Below are positions 1-7,733 of a DNA stretch of 64,000 nt, piece by piece. The translations under genes and the position numbers were made by a program. Every line of letters starts with the position of its first letter. Within the stretch, counting starts at the first letter, position 1. Under the pieces are notes generated by a model that worked only from the letters and a program-made list of their open reading frames with translations, was not told where the DNA came from and did no database searches. This DNA is from Candidatus Peregrinibacteria bacterium (lineage in GTDB: Bacteria > Patescibacteriota > Gracilibacteria > CAIRYL01 > GCA-016699755): contig CP065009.1 in assembly GCA_016699755.1 (NCBI GenBank), positions 558,001-622,000 of the forward strand. Reading direction: 5' to 3'.

Positions 1-927
1 TTTCTCGGGATCTTCCGCTACTTCTGAATCTGCTACAAGAATATCTGCATATTGCTCTGCAAGCGTAGCAATTTCTGTGCGTTCCGTTGTACGGAGAAAA
101 TCTGCCATGCGTCCATCAAAGGGGAAAAGTGAGGTGGTTGCACCAAGCTCCGCCCCCATGTTCGTGATGGTTGATTTTCCGGTAGCGCTGATGCTTTCGC
201 ACCCCTCGCCAAAGTATTCGATAATTTTCCCCGTTCCTCCTTTTGTGGTGAGAAGCCCACAAAGCAGGAGAATGACCTCTTTTGGTGATGCCCATCCGTT
301 GAGTTTTCCCCTGAGGTGAACACCAACTACTTTTGGCGCGCGGAGTGTCCATGGTTGTTTGGTCATCACATCTACTGCGTCTGCTCCCCCAACACCAATC
401 GCAATCATACCGAGTCCTCCACCGGTTGGTGTGTGAGAATCGGTTCCAATAACCATCCCCCCCGGAAAGGCGTAGTTTTCGAGAAAAATCTGATGGATAA
501 TTCCAGAACCCGGCTCCCAAAAATCCATGCCATATTTTTTTGCCGCAGATGCGAGAAAGTCATATACCTCACGATTTGTTTCTTTTGCCCGTTCGAGATC
601 GTCTTTTGCTCCACTTTGTGCGCGAATAAGATGATCACAATGAACAGAAGTGGGCGTTGCTACTTGCGGAACGCCGACACTCATAAACTGAAGCACTGCC
701 ATTTGCGCTGTGGCGTCTTGCATACACACTCTGTCAGGAGCGAAATCTATATCTGTCTCACCACGAACAACATCTTTTGAAGAAAATGTTTTCCTGTAAG
801 CGTGGGAAAAGAGAATTTTTTCAGTAAGCGTAAGTGGTCTTCCGAGTTCCTTTCGAACCACGCTCACTTTTTGAGACATTTTTTTATAGAGGCTTTCAAC
901 ACGTGTACAATCTACAAAATGAGACAT
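1..927 (-). CDS. acn: Aconitate hydratase, mitochondrial type (N-terminal 309 residues, cut by window edge)
   Basis: The reading frame is open from an ATG at 927 to the window edge. It interconverts citrate and isocitrate with a [4Fe-4S] cluster. Visible motifs match the mitochondrial/ACO2 type rather than the bacterial AcnA or AcnB types: QDATAQMA near residue 74, HCDHLI near 102, GTDSHTPTGGGLG in the middle (the Asp-Ser-His substrate residues), GGADAVDVM and NMGAELGATTS. The cluster cysteines lie in the part outside the window. With the NADP-isocitrate dehydrogenase at 16250-17476 it would turn citrate into 2-oxoglutarate. Family assignment is firm; whether the rest of the gene is intact cannot be seen. 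Confidence 0.93.
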   Translation of the reverse strand, partial: MSHFVDCTRVESLYKKMSQKVSVVRKELGRPLTLTEKILFSHAYRKTFSSKDVVRGETDIDFAPDRVCMQDATAQMAVLQFMSVGVPQVATPTSVHCDHLIRAQSGAKDDLERAKETNREVYDFLASAAKKYGMDFWEPGSGIIHQIFLENYAFPGGMVIGTDSHTPTGGGLGMIAIGVGGADAVDVMTKQPWTLRAPKVVGVHLRGKLNGWASPKEVILLLCGLLTTKGGTGKIIEYFGEGCESISATGKSTITNMGAELGATTSLFPFDGRMADFLRTTERTEIATLAEQYADILVADSEVAEDPEK

Positions 928-1071
928 GAGGACTCAAAAAAAGAAAGAAAGTGAAAAAATGGTAACGAGAAGAGAGTTTTGGAGCAAGCCTCTTATTTCG
1001 ATCTCTATCATCCTAAAATTTGATTCAGGATCTTTGAGGTTCTGTGTCAAGCACGGAATGACAAAAGGATT

Positions 1072-2226
1072 TTACGGCAAAAGCCCTCGCTGGCGCGCAT
1101 CAATAAGCGCCGTCACCGCATGCTGGTTATTGTCTACCCGTTGCTCATTTGAAGAAGCACTACTCCGAAAACCGCCTAGTGCCGCTTTTCCATACGGCTC
1201 TTCGCTCGTTACCTGAAGAGTGAGGAGAAAATTGGAACCTTCTTGAACAAAGTTTCGATAACACTCTTGATGCTTTGTATCACCCAGCTTCTCTGCTGTA
1301 TCATAAGCCTGAATCACTCCTTCCATAAAGACCGAAACAACACCACCGCGTGAAAAGGTAAAATGAGAGCACTCTTCTTTTGGCTTATGTTCACTTAAAA
1401 GCCAATCATTCATCTCGAAAATAAAATCTGCGACCTCTTGTTTTTGCGTTGCATCGAAATATTTTCGATAGCCTCGTGTTTGCCAAGGAATAAAGCCAGT
1501 ATTTTTATTCCCTCGCCAGTAATCCCGATAAAACGGAAATGCGTTTTTGGTAATCTCAAGAAGCCGTTTCTCTTGTGTTTTTTCATACAAACTCATCAGG
1601 GAAAATATTGCTTCTCCAGGATAATAATCAACTCCCGTTTTTTGAGGTTGAAAAAAGAAGGTTTGCAGTTCTCCTGAAGGAAGTTGTTGATATTCAATGC
1701 CGTTTGCAAAAAGGGAAAGGTATTCATCTTTCTGCGGACGATCGAGAGAAAGAAGGGTAAGAATAGCAAAAGCATTGTAGGCAAGTTTTGTGTTTTTGGG
1801 AGTGATATTAATCGTTATCATTTTTCGATTTTCATCAAGCACGAAATGTCGTTCGAAAAACGAAAACCCTTTTTGCGCCAAAACTTCGTACCGTGGATCG
1901 TTGAGATAATCTCGCAACAAAGTGATTGACCAAAGTGCGCCCATTTCACGAAGACGCTGATTTGTTTTTGGGTGGATCTTTTTCGCAAGATCGTATTCAT
2001 AAAAAAGGAAATCATCATTTTGATTATTGAGGAACCACTCCCCGCCTAAACGAATTGCTTCGTCGTATATATTCTCTTCTGAATTTTTTTGAGATACCTC
2101 TTCTGCTGAAAAATTGGGTGAAGCTCCGCATCCAGAGAGAGCGAAAACAAGAAAAACTGTGAAAAATGCTCGAAATACCATGAAGAAGAAAAAAGTTGCA
2201 GAAACCAGAAGAACGTTTTTTTTCAT
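1072..2226 (-). CDS. Lipoprotein with predicted alpha/alpha-toroid (six-hairpin) fold
   Basis: I do not recognise a specific family. The N-terminus is a long hydrophobic signal followed by a lipobox ending LSGC (Cys about residue 33), so the protein should be lipid-anchored outside the membrane. The remaining ~350 residues contain repeated helix pairs rich in aromatic residues (for example YYPGEAIFSLMSLYEK and NNQHAVTALIDA), the pattern of (alpha/alpha)6-barrel sugar-active enzymes such as AGE epimerases, GH88-type hydrolases or glucuronyl epimerases. ATG at 2226 is preferred over a TTG three codons upstream; GAAGAA just before it is only a weak ribosome site. A sugar-active or cell-surface role is inference. 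Confidence 0.75.
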   Translation of the reverse strand: MKKNVLLVSATFFFFMVFRAFFTVFLVFALSGCGASPNFSAEEVSQKNSEENIYDEAIRLGGEWFLNNQNDDFLFYEYDLAKKIHPKTNQRLREMGALWSITLLRDYLNDPRYEVLAQKGFSFFERHFVLDENRKMITINITPKNTKLAYNAFAILTLLSLDRPQKDEYLSLFANGIEYQQLPSGELQTFFFQPQKTGVDYYPGEAIFSLMSLYEKTQEKRLLEITKNAFPFYRDYWRGNKNTGFIPWQTRGYRKYFDATQKQEVADFIFEMNDWLLSEHKPKEECSHFTFSRGGVVSVFMEGVIQAYDTAEKLGDTKHQECYRNFVQEGSNFLLTLQVTSEEPYGKAALGGFRSSASSNEQRVDNNQHAVTALIDARQRGLLP

Positions 2227-2282
2227 TTTCTTCAAGCAGTGTTATTTGATTCTCTTCTTCAGAATGTGTCACAGTATTTATA

Positions 2283-2579
2283 ATGAAAGATCGTATTTTT
2301 CTTTCACCGGTATTTCCCAAAAAGCCAACTGGAACGGGATTTTTCTCAATGCTGTTTGGAATTCTCTTTTGGATTTTTCTTCTTATTCTCTTCGTTATTT
2401 CCCTGTACGCCACGTTTTTTGGACAATCGCTTGCGAGTCTTTTGCACCGTATTTCGCATAGGGCATATCGTGTGCCGTTTTGGTTCTCACTTCTCATGAC
2501 GATATTCCTCTTTCCCGTAACATTTTTTATTATTCTTATCTCCGCTTTTTTCAAGATTATTGCTCGTGAAACCATTTGA
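2283..2579 (+). CDS. Small membrane protein of unknown function
   Basis: 98 residues with two long hydrophobic stretches (about residues 20-45 and 68-92) separated by a basic loop, consistent with a two-helix inner-membrane protein with its ends in the cytoplasm. The 3' end overlaps the start of the NUDIX gene, which suggests translational coupling and supports it being real. It is divergent from the lipoprotein gene at 1072-2226, with 56 bp between the two starts. No family is recognised. Confidence 0.6.
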   Translation: MKDRIFLSPVFPKKPTGTGFFSMLFGILFWIFLLILFVISLYATFFGQSLASLLHRISHRAYRVPFWFSLLMTIFLFPVTFFIILISAFFKIIARETI

Positions 2580-3114
2580 AATTCTTCATCGAAAAAAAGT
2601 TCTAAACTCTCCATGGATGCCGGTAGAAGTGCAAACTGTTCGATTTCCTAATGGAGAGGAAGGAGAATGGTATGTAAATCTGAGTCATGATGCAGTTATT
2701 GTTCTCCCTTTTTTTGCGGATGGAAGTCTACTCCTTCAAAAAGCGTATAAACACGGTGCTGGAGAAATTTTGTATGAATTCTGTGCGGGCATGATTGACG
2801 AAGGAGAAAAACCAAAACAAGCGGCAGAAAGAGAGCTTCTCGAAGAGACAGGTCATAAAGCAGAATCACTTATCTTTTTGGGAAAGGTATTTGCGAACCC
2901 AACAGGTTCCCCCATGCAGTATCATTATTTTTTGGGGAAAAATTGTGTGTTTCAGCAGGCGCCAGAACTTGAAGTATCGGAACAGATTGAAAACTTTTCC
3001 GTAAAAAATATTGCCGAAGCAAAATATTTTCTCGCAGGTACCTCTCGAATGAGCTCTGTTGCGGCACTTACGGGGATTGCGTTAGCAGAAGAATATTTCA
3101 AAAAATTGGAATAG
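2566..3114 (+). CDS. NUDIX hydrolase, ADP-ribose pyrophosphatase-like
   Basis: The complete Nudix box G-x5-E-x7-REL-x-EE-x-G is visible, beginning GMIDEGE at about residue 74. It should hydrolyse a nucleoside diphosphate linked to another group, using Mg2+ held by the box glutamates. Length (about 182 residues) and the preceding beta-rich N-terminus fit the ADP-ribose/ADP-sugar pyrophosphatase group, but substrate cannot be told from sequence. The start is uncertain: GTG at 2566 or TTG at 2560; both overlap the stop region of the upstream membrane gene, suggesting coupled translation. Confidence 0.88.
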   Translation: MKPFEILHRKKVLNSPWMPVEVQTVRFPNGEEGEWYVNLSHDAVIVLPFFADGSLLLQKAYKHGAGEILYEFCAGMIDEGEKPKQAAERELLEETGHKAESLIFLGKVFANPTGSPMQYHYFLGKNCVFQQAPELEVSEQIENFSVKNIAEAKYFLAGTSRMSSVAALTGIALAEEYFKKLE

Positions 3115-3158
3115 CTACTTCCTTGTGAATCACAAAAAAAATTGTGGACTAAGTCCAA

Positions 3159-3899
3159 TTATAAGAGTCTCTCAAGAATCTCCTCGGGAATATCTGAGTT
3201 GGAAAAAACTCGTGTGACATCATCATCATCTTCAAGGAGCTCAAGAAGATGAATAATTTTTCGAGCGCTTTCTTCGTTGCTCACATCAATTGTTGTTCCC
3301 GGAAGAAATGAAAGTTCGGCGGATTCTATGGGAAACCCTGCTTCTTCAAGAGTTTTTTTGACCGCGTAGAGATCGGTCGGATCGGTGATGACCTCAAGCA
3401 TATCATCTTGTTCACGCACATCTTCTGCTCCTGCATCAATGGCGGCGAGCTCAGCTTCTTCTCCAGTTTTTCCGAGGAAAATAACTCCTTTTTTCTCAAA
3501 GAGAAATGCAACCGAACCTGATTCCCCAAGACTTCCTCCGTTTTTGGAAAAAATTGAGCGAATGCTAGAAACTGTTCGATTTTTGTTATCCGTTAATACT
3601 TCCACGAGAATAGCAACACCATTTGGTCCATAGCCCTCATAGAGAATCTCCATCATTTGCGCCCCGTCTTTGTCTTCCCCTGTTCCTTTTTTAATAGCAC
3701 GATCAATGTTCGCATTCGGCATATTCTCTTTTTTAGAATTTTCAATGGCAAGTCGAAGAGCAGGATTCGTTTCAGGATCGCCACCACTTCGCGCCGCAAT
3801 GGCAATAAGCTTAGCGTGGCGCGTAAAAATTTTCCCCCGAACGGCATCGTTTGCTCCTTTTTTGTGGCGGATGGAGTGCCACTTGCTGTGTCCAGACAT
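3159..3899 (-). CDS. yebC: YebC/PmpR family protein
   Basis: 246 residues with the signature N-terminus MSGHSKWHSIRHKKGANDA and the conserved block YGPNGVAILVEVLTDNKNRT. Length and full collinearity fit YebC, a three-domain cytoplasmic protein long annotated as a transcription regulator and more recently tied to relieving ribosome stalling at proline stretches. It is monocistronic, with its own promoter at 3923-3951 (TTGAAA-17-TATACT). The predicted leader is about 17 nt and carries no Shine-Dalgarno sequence. In many bacteria yebC sits next to ruvC; not here. Confidence 0.96.
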   Translation of the reverse strand: MSGHSKWHSIRHKKGANDAVRGKIFTRHAKLIAIAARSGGDPETNPALRLAIENSKKENMPNANIDRAIKKGTGEDKDGAQMMEILYEGYGPNGVAILVEVLTDNKNRTVSSIRSIFSKNGGSLGESGSVAFLFEKKGVIFLGKTGEEAELAAIDAGAEDVREQDDMLEVITDPTDLYAVKKTLEEAGFPIESAELSFLPGTTIDVSNEESARKIIHLLELLEDDDDVTRVFSNSDIPEEILERLL

Positions 3900-3922
3900 G
3901 GAATACTCAAAAAAACAAAAAG

Positions 3923-3951
3923 AGTATAATGACCTGTTTTTAATTTTTCAA
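3923..3951 (-). promoter_or_regulatory. Sigma70-type promoter of yebC
   Basis: On the minus strand TTGAAA (3946-3951) and TATACT (3923-3928) are separated by exactly 17 bp. The predicted start of transcription is near 3916, about 17 nt before the ATG. Confidence 0.75.
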
Positions 3952-4060
3952 TTCCTCGCTTTTCCTAAAGGATATGAGCGCACAAAACGCATAACAAAAT
4001 CAGTAACTTTTAAAAAAAGGCAGGGACGTATTTTTTGGAAAATGAATAATGAAAGGCAGA

Positions 4061-4092
4061 GGGCGGAGTTCAAAACAAATGAACATCCGCCC
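4061..4092 (-). terminator. Hairpin just downstream of the Cys-rich secreted gene
   Basis: GGGCGGA plus GTTCA pairs with TGAAC, one bulged A, and TCCGCCC; the arms enclose a 7-nt loop. It begins 11 nt after the stop at 4104. The following minus-strand sequence is only weakly T-rich, so it may act as an RNA 3'-end stabiliser rather than a classical terminator. Confidence 0.45.
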
Positions 4093-4103
4093 CCCACATT
4101 TAC

Positions 4104-4658
4104 TTAGGGCTTCGGAGGGTCGATAGGGCACCCCAAATCCGTTTCTTTACAGGTGCAATCTTCAGCGTATAGCTTTGGGGGCGATATCGCTCCCATTTCT
4201 GAGGTCAGAAAAATTCTGACTTCTCCCCTGACTTCTTCCATGGCTTCTTCCATGAGTTTTTCCATGGCCTCTTCACTGAGTTTTTCCGTGGCTTCTCCCA
4301 TGATTTCTTCCGTGGCTTCTTCTGGGAAATCTGTGGAATATCTGAAGTCAAACGAAAGAAATCCATTTGCTTCAGTTTTTTTACAAATTCCATCCAAACA
4401 AACAACCACCTCCCCAAAATGGGGAATCCGGAAGGTGATCCCTAGTTCTTCCCCATAAGGGAAAGAAAAAAGACACCCGCCTGTTTCTTCCTCCCCTTTC
4501 TGCATTATAGGAGGCAGAAGGACCACCCCCCCATGGGAATTGGTGACTGCCGTGCACCCTCCCTCGAACCTCAGGGGGATTTCTTTGGCGGGGCAAGTTG
4601 TTGCCCCAGAAGAAATACTGGATAAACCAAAAAGCAGCGCCGCAAATATAGTTTTCAT
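4104..4658 (-). CDS. Secreted Cys-rich protein with four 8-residue acidic repeats
   Basis: 184 residues, no family recognised. Residues 1-19 form a signal peptide (hydrophobic core then SSGA). The mature protein has eight cysteines (about 22, 35, 62, 87, 92 and three in the last 17 residues), suggesting disulfides and an extracytoplasmic location. Residues 113-144 are four tandem 8-residue units of the type EEATEEIM, GEATEKLS, EEAMEKLM, EEAMEEVR, predicting a charged helix. A strong promoter lies at 4820-4847, leaving a leader of about 155 nt that folds extensively (see separate entry), so expression may be controlled in the leader. It stands alone between yebC and a dead transposase. Confidence 0.7.
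   Translation of the reverse strand: MKTIFAALLFGLSSISSGATTCPAKEIPLRFEGGCTAVTNSHGGVVLLPPIMQKGEEETGGCLFSFPYGEELGITFRIPHFGEVVVCLDGICKKTEANGFLSFDFRYSTDFPEEATEEIMGEATEKLSEEAMEKLMEEAMEEVRGEVRIFLTSEMGAISPPKLYAEDCTCKETDLGCPIDPPKP
4227..4322 (-). repeat. Four tandem degenerate 24-bp units inside a coding region
   Basis: Each 24-bp unit encodes one 8-residue block (E/G-E-A-x-E-E/K-x-x). Copies differ at several positions but keep phase and length exactly, consistent with old in-frame tandem duplication of a helical heptad-like segment. Confidence 0.7.
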
Positions 4659-4813
4659 CTTTCATATCTCCAAAATACGTCCCGTGCTTTTAAGGATCTG
4701 TCTGCCCTTGAGGGCATCCAAATAGGATCCCTACACGGAACAAGACGATGTGCCCCCGAAGGAGCGGTTTTCTCTTTACAGAGCTCCTTTTCGCAAATGG
4801 CAATCTGAAAGAG
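4659..4813 (-). ncRNA. Long structured 5' leader (candidate cis-regulatory RNA)
   Basis: Between the promoter at 4820-4847 and the ATG at 4658, the minus-strand RNA can form three hairpins in series: CTCT-GTAA-AGAG (GNRA loop); GCTCC-TTCG-GGGGC (UUCG loop); and a long stem where CCGTG pairs CACGG, GGATC pairs GATCC, and TGCCCT-CA-AGGGCA closes the tip. Elsewhere in this window leaders are near zero to about 20 nt. I could not match it to a riboswitch class I know. It could be a riboswitch, a protein-binding leader or a separate small RNA. Confidence 0.5.
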
Positions 4814-4819
4814 TGGGAA

Positions 4820-4847
4820 ACTATAGTGGATTATTTTTTTTTGTCAA
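4820..4847 (-). promoter_or_regulatory. Strong sigma70-type promoter for the structured leader
   Basis: On the minus strand TTGACA (4842-4847) and TATAGT (4820-4825) are separated by 16 bp that include a run of A residues. It is among the closest matches to consensus seen in the window. Confidence 0.75.
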
Positions 4848-4969
4848 CTATTTGTTCTGGATGACCACACCATAGGCACTTTTGAGGTACATTCATAATG
4901 CTCTAGAGGTATTTTATAATCGTTGTGGTCTTTCGGAGTTAGAGAATATAAGTCATTCAGTCAGTTTTG

Positions 4970-5223
4970 GGTTGAATTCACTTGGATCAAGTATCCGATT
5001 TCCGAGAAGGACTTATGAAAGAAAGAGAGCGTTCAAACACATACGAAGCTCCAAGGTATCTTCCAAGAGAAAATATCCAAATTGATGTGAAATATATTAA
5101 ATTCAAAGATGCTGTTGCCAAAGGACAAGGAAGGAAATACCGATGAGTCTACCAGTATATAAGCACTTGATGTTGCTACTGGTATCAAGTGCAAGCTCAT
5201 CTATGAAGATATGATGTTCGATT
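4970..5223 (+). pseudogene. Decayed integrase-core (rve/IS481- or IS3-like) transposase fragment
   Basis: Conceptual translation around 5060-5150 gives PRENIQIDVKYIKFK, the block around the first catalytic Asp of integrase-core transposases, then a TGA, then YQYI. One frame further on, the next block reads ALDVATGIKCKLIYED, the usual second conserved segment. At least one stop and one frameshift separate them and no C-terminal part with the last catalytic Glu is seen. No terminal inverted repeats were found. The 430-bp gap between the promoter at 4847 and the GH15 gene holds nothing else recognisable. Confidence 0.6.
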
Positions 5224-5300
5224 AAGAAAAAGATTCACCCAAAATTTTTCTGCGCAGATCTCTCTCTTATTTTTTTTGCACTGTACTTTGATGATGAAGC

Positions 5301-7127
5301 TTAGGGATACATGTGAATATCGCATCCATATTCTTTTGGAAGCTTTCCAGCACGCTGTAGGTATTTCATGAGATAATGTGCCGCCATAACATACCCAAGA
5401 TGTGAAAAAAACTGAGGATAGTTTCCAAGGTATTCTCCTGTTTTTGGGTCAACTTCTTCGGCAAGAAGTCCATGTGGAGCAATATATTTTTCAAATTTCT
5501 CAAAAAGTTCAGAGGCGTAATCCACCTCCTCTAGTCGTGCCCAAGCAGAAATGAGCCAAAAGGTGCAGAGGACAAATACTCCTTCCTCTCCCTGTAAACC
5601 GTCTTCTGCGAGATAACGATAAACAAAAATATCATCCTTCACGAGTTCCTTTGTTGTTGCTTCCAAAACCTCTCGAGTTCGTGGATCTTTTTTATCGAGA
5701 AAATGGAGAATAACAAAGAGAAAATTGGTTGCATCCTGATGTTTTGCGCCAGGATATTGTACTAATGTTTTGAGTTCTTTGTCGTAGCAATGTTCCCATA
5801 TCCAATCGTGAATCTCTTTTTCCATTGCTTCCCATCGAGCTTTTTCTTCTTCTGAAATTTTGAGTTTTTCACAAAGTTTAAGCGCACGATGCATACCAAC
5901 CCAACACATCACCTTACTGTAGGTATAATGTTTTGGTTCATTGCGTGCCTCCCAAATACCGCTATCTGGTTTTTTCCAATTCTCTTCTATCTTTTTGACG
6001 AGATATTTTATAACACGAGCACTATGATCGGGAATTTCTTCATAGTGTTTTGTTGTGAAAAAGTAGGCATCAATAAGAGTTCCATACATGTCGAGCTGAA
6101 GCTGTTCTGCCGCCTCATTTCCACGACGAACTGGTCCCGAACCTCGAAAACCTTCAAGGTGATCGAGAATCTCCTCCTTTGTAGAATCTGTCCCGTTTAA
6201 TGCGTAGAGGACAGAGAAGTTCCAATCGTCTTTGTCAACAAAAAGGTGCTCCACAAATTGAAAAAGCATTTTTGCTTCTTCTACATATCCTAAAACAGTG
6301 AAGGCATAGAGCCCGAACATGGCATCACGAATCCAAACATAGCGATAATCCCAGTTTCGTTCGCCCCCCATTTCTTCGGGGAGTGAAGTTGTTGGTGCCG
6401 CGACCATGGCACCTGTGGGATAAAACTGCATGAGTTTTATGGTGATAGCAGATCGGAGAAGACCTGATCGACAGAAATCGTAAAATTTTCCTTTACTAAT
6501 CCAATTGTGCCAAAAGTTCCGTGTTTCTTGTTCTAAGTTTGCATCGGAATACATCGACTGACCAAACAAGCAGTATTCAAGAACAATATTTTTTGTTTCT
6601 CCTTCTTCTAAAGAAAAGGAAAAAAACACATCATCTCCCTCTATTTTAAATTCCGTTCCTTCTGGCAAATGAAGAAGAAAACGTCCCCTTTGCTCAATAT
6701 ATGCCACAAGGCGCTTTCCATCCCATTCGTACACTGGACTTTTTCGTGCATAATCTGGTCGAGGAGAGAAGCAAAACGAAATGGTTTTATTCCCTTTTTT
6801 TCCGGCAACATTTCGCGCAAGAAGTTGAGAACCACACACACGTTCTGGACGAGGAAGCATAAAGTCTCGAACCCGAAATTCATGTTCAGGAGAAGAAAAG
6901 AGTGTCTCTGCAATCGCTGTATTTCCTTGATATCCTGAAGTAGTTTCGTATTCATCTGCCATCACGAAAAAAGATCCTCCTTTTTTATTATCGAGAATCT
7001 TTCCAAAAACACTCGGAGAATCAAACTGCGGATAGCAGAGCCAATCAATAGACGCACGTTTGCTCACAAGCGCGGCGCTATGAAGATCACCAATAAGGAG
7101 ATAATCTTGGATTCGTGGAGGAAGCAT
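5301..7127 (-). CDS. Glycoside hydrolase family 15 (glucoamylase/trehalase-like)
   Basis: About 608 residues. The N-terminal IQDYLLIGDLHSAALVS and IDWLCYPQFDSPSVF blocks, the central RNWDYRYVWIRDAMF and the C-terminal LLAEEVDPKTGEYLGNYPQ (catalytic base region) are diagnostic of cytoplasmic bacterial GH15 enzymes that release glucose from alpha-glucans or trehalose. No signal peptide. The start is set at the ATG at 7127 because family members begin just before IQDYxLIGD; a GTG at 7187 would add 20 residues not typical of the family. No other glycogen or trehalose gene is nearby, so the substrate is open. Confidence 0.9.
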   Translation of the reverse strand: MLPPRIQDYLLIGDLHSAALVSKRASIDWLCYPQFDSPSVFGKILDNKKGGSFFVMADEYETTSGYQGNTAIAETLFSSPEHEFRVRDFMLPRPERVCGSQLLARNVAGKKGNKTISFCFSPRPDYARKSPVYEWDGKRLVAYIEQRGRFLLHLPEGTEFKIEGDDVFFSFSLEEGETKNIVLEYCLFGQSMYSDANLEQETRNFWHNWISKGKFYDFCRSGLLRSAITIKLMQFYPTGAMVAAPTTSLPEEMGGERNWDYRYVWIRDAMFGLYAFTVLGYVEEAKMLFQFVEHLFVDKDDWNFSVLYALNGTDSTKEEILDHLEGFRGSGPVRRGNEAAEQLQLDMYGTLIDAYFFTTKHYEEIPDHSARVIKYLVKKIEENWKKPDSGIWEARNEPKHYTYSKVMCWVGMHRALKLCEKLKISEEEKARWEAMEKEIHDWIWEHCYDKELKTLVQYPGAKHQDATNFLFVILHFLDKKDPRTREVLEATTKELVKDDIFVYRYLAEDGLQGEEGVFVLCTFWLISAWARLEEVDYASELFEKFEKYIAPHGLLAEEVDPKTGEYLGNYPQFFSHLGYVMAAHYLMKYLQRAGKLPKEYGCDIHMYP

Positions 7128-7248
7128 TTTGTGAGGAAAAATATCAAGGGAAAGCCGACAGAGAAAATATTCTCCGCCTCGCGCCACAGGATAGTGCTTT
7201 TAAAGAAAAAAAGGAAGAGAAAAATTAGGTGACTTTTCGCCTTTTTCC

Positions 7249-7733
7249 CTACTCCGCTCTTTTGTAATTTGCTGATCTTTTTGAATCAGTCTTTATCAAT
7301 TCTTCCCAAGAGATAATGTCTAAAATTTCTTTTTGAAATAGTTTTCGTAATATATTCACAAATTGATCCTTCAGCCCTCTTCAACCATAAAGCCAAAATT
7401 TTCTCCAATATACTGAAATATCGGACCAAAAATAGCACCACAAAGTGCTCTTTCTCGACGAGAACAATTTCCACTTTTAAGTACTCGATTTGCAATATGA
7501 AAATCGTGAGCAGAAAGATTCTCTGGGAGAAGATTGAGAAGATAACGCATTACAGCATTGTTTTTTATGATATCTTCCGCCTCTGTTCTAACATCTCCTA
7601 ATGGCTCTTAGTTCTCAAAAATATCTTCTTCTGCGAAATCTCTCAATTCTATCATCCTTTTTTTCAGAAGAAAAATATCATACAATCTCCTTGCGTCTTT
7701 TTTCTCTTTATAAAATTGTATGCATTCTCCCAT
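7249..7733 (-). pseudogene. Decayed protein-coding gene of unknown family
   Basis: Between the GH15 gene and ilvD the minus strand reads like a real protein broken in places. A segment from an ATG at 7733 (ending AEEDIFEN) hits TAA at 7608; the same frame continues for 78 codons (including AVMRYLLNLLPENLSAHDF and GAIFGPIFQYIGENFG) to TGA at 7371. Shifted frames then continue with ICEYITKTISK and EILDIISWEELIKTDSK to 7249. Its 5' end overlaps the first codons of ilvD, so the functional ancestor probably began elsewhere. No family recognised; this explains most of an otherwise gene-free 590-bp stretch. Confidence 0.4.

Noticed and set aside
4227..4322. CRISPR-like repeat
   Set aside because: Units are contiguous without spacers, degenerate, and in frame within a coding region.
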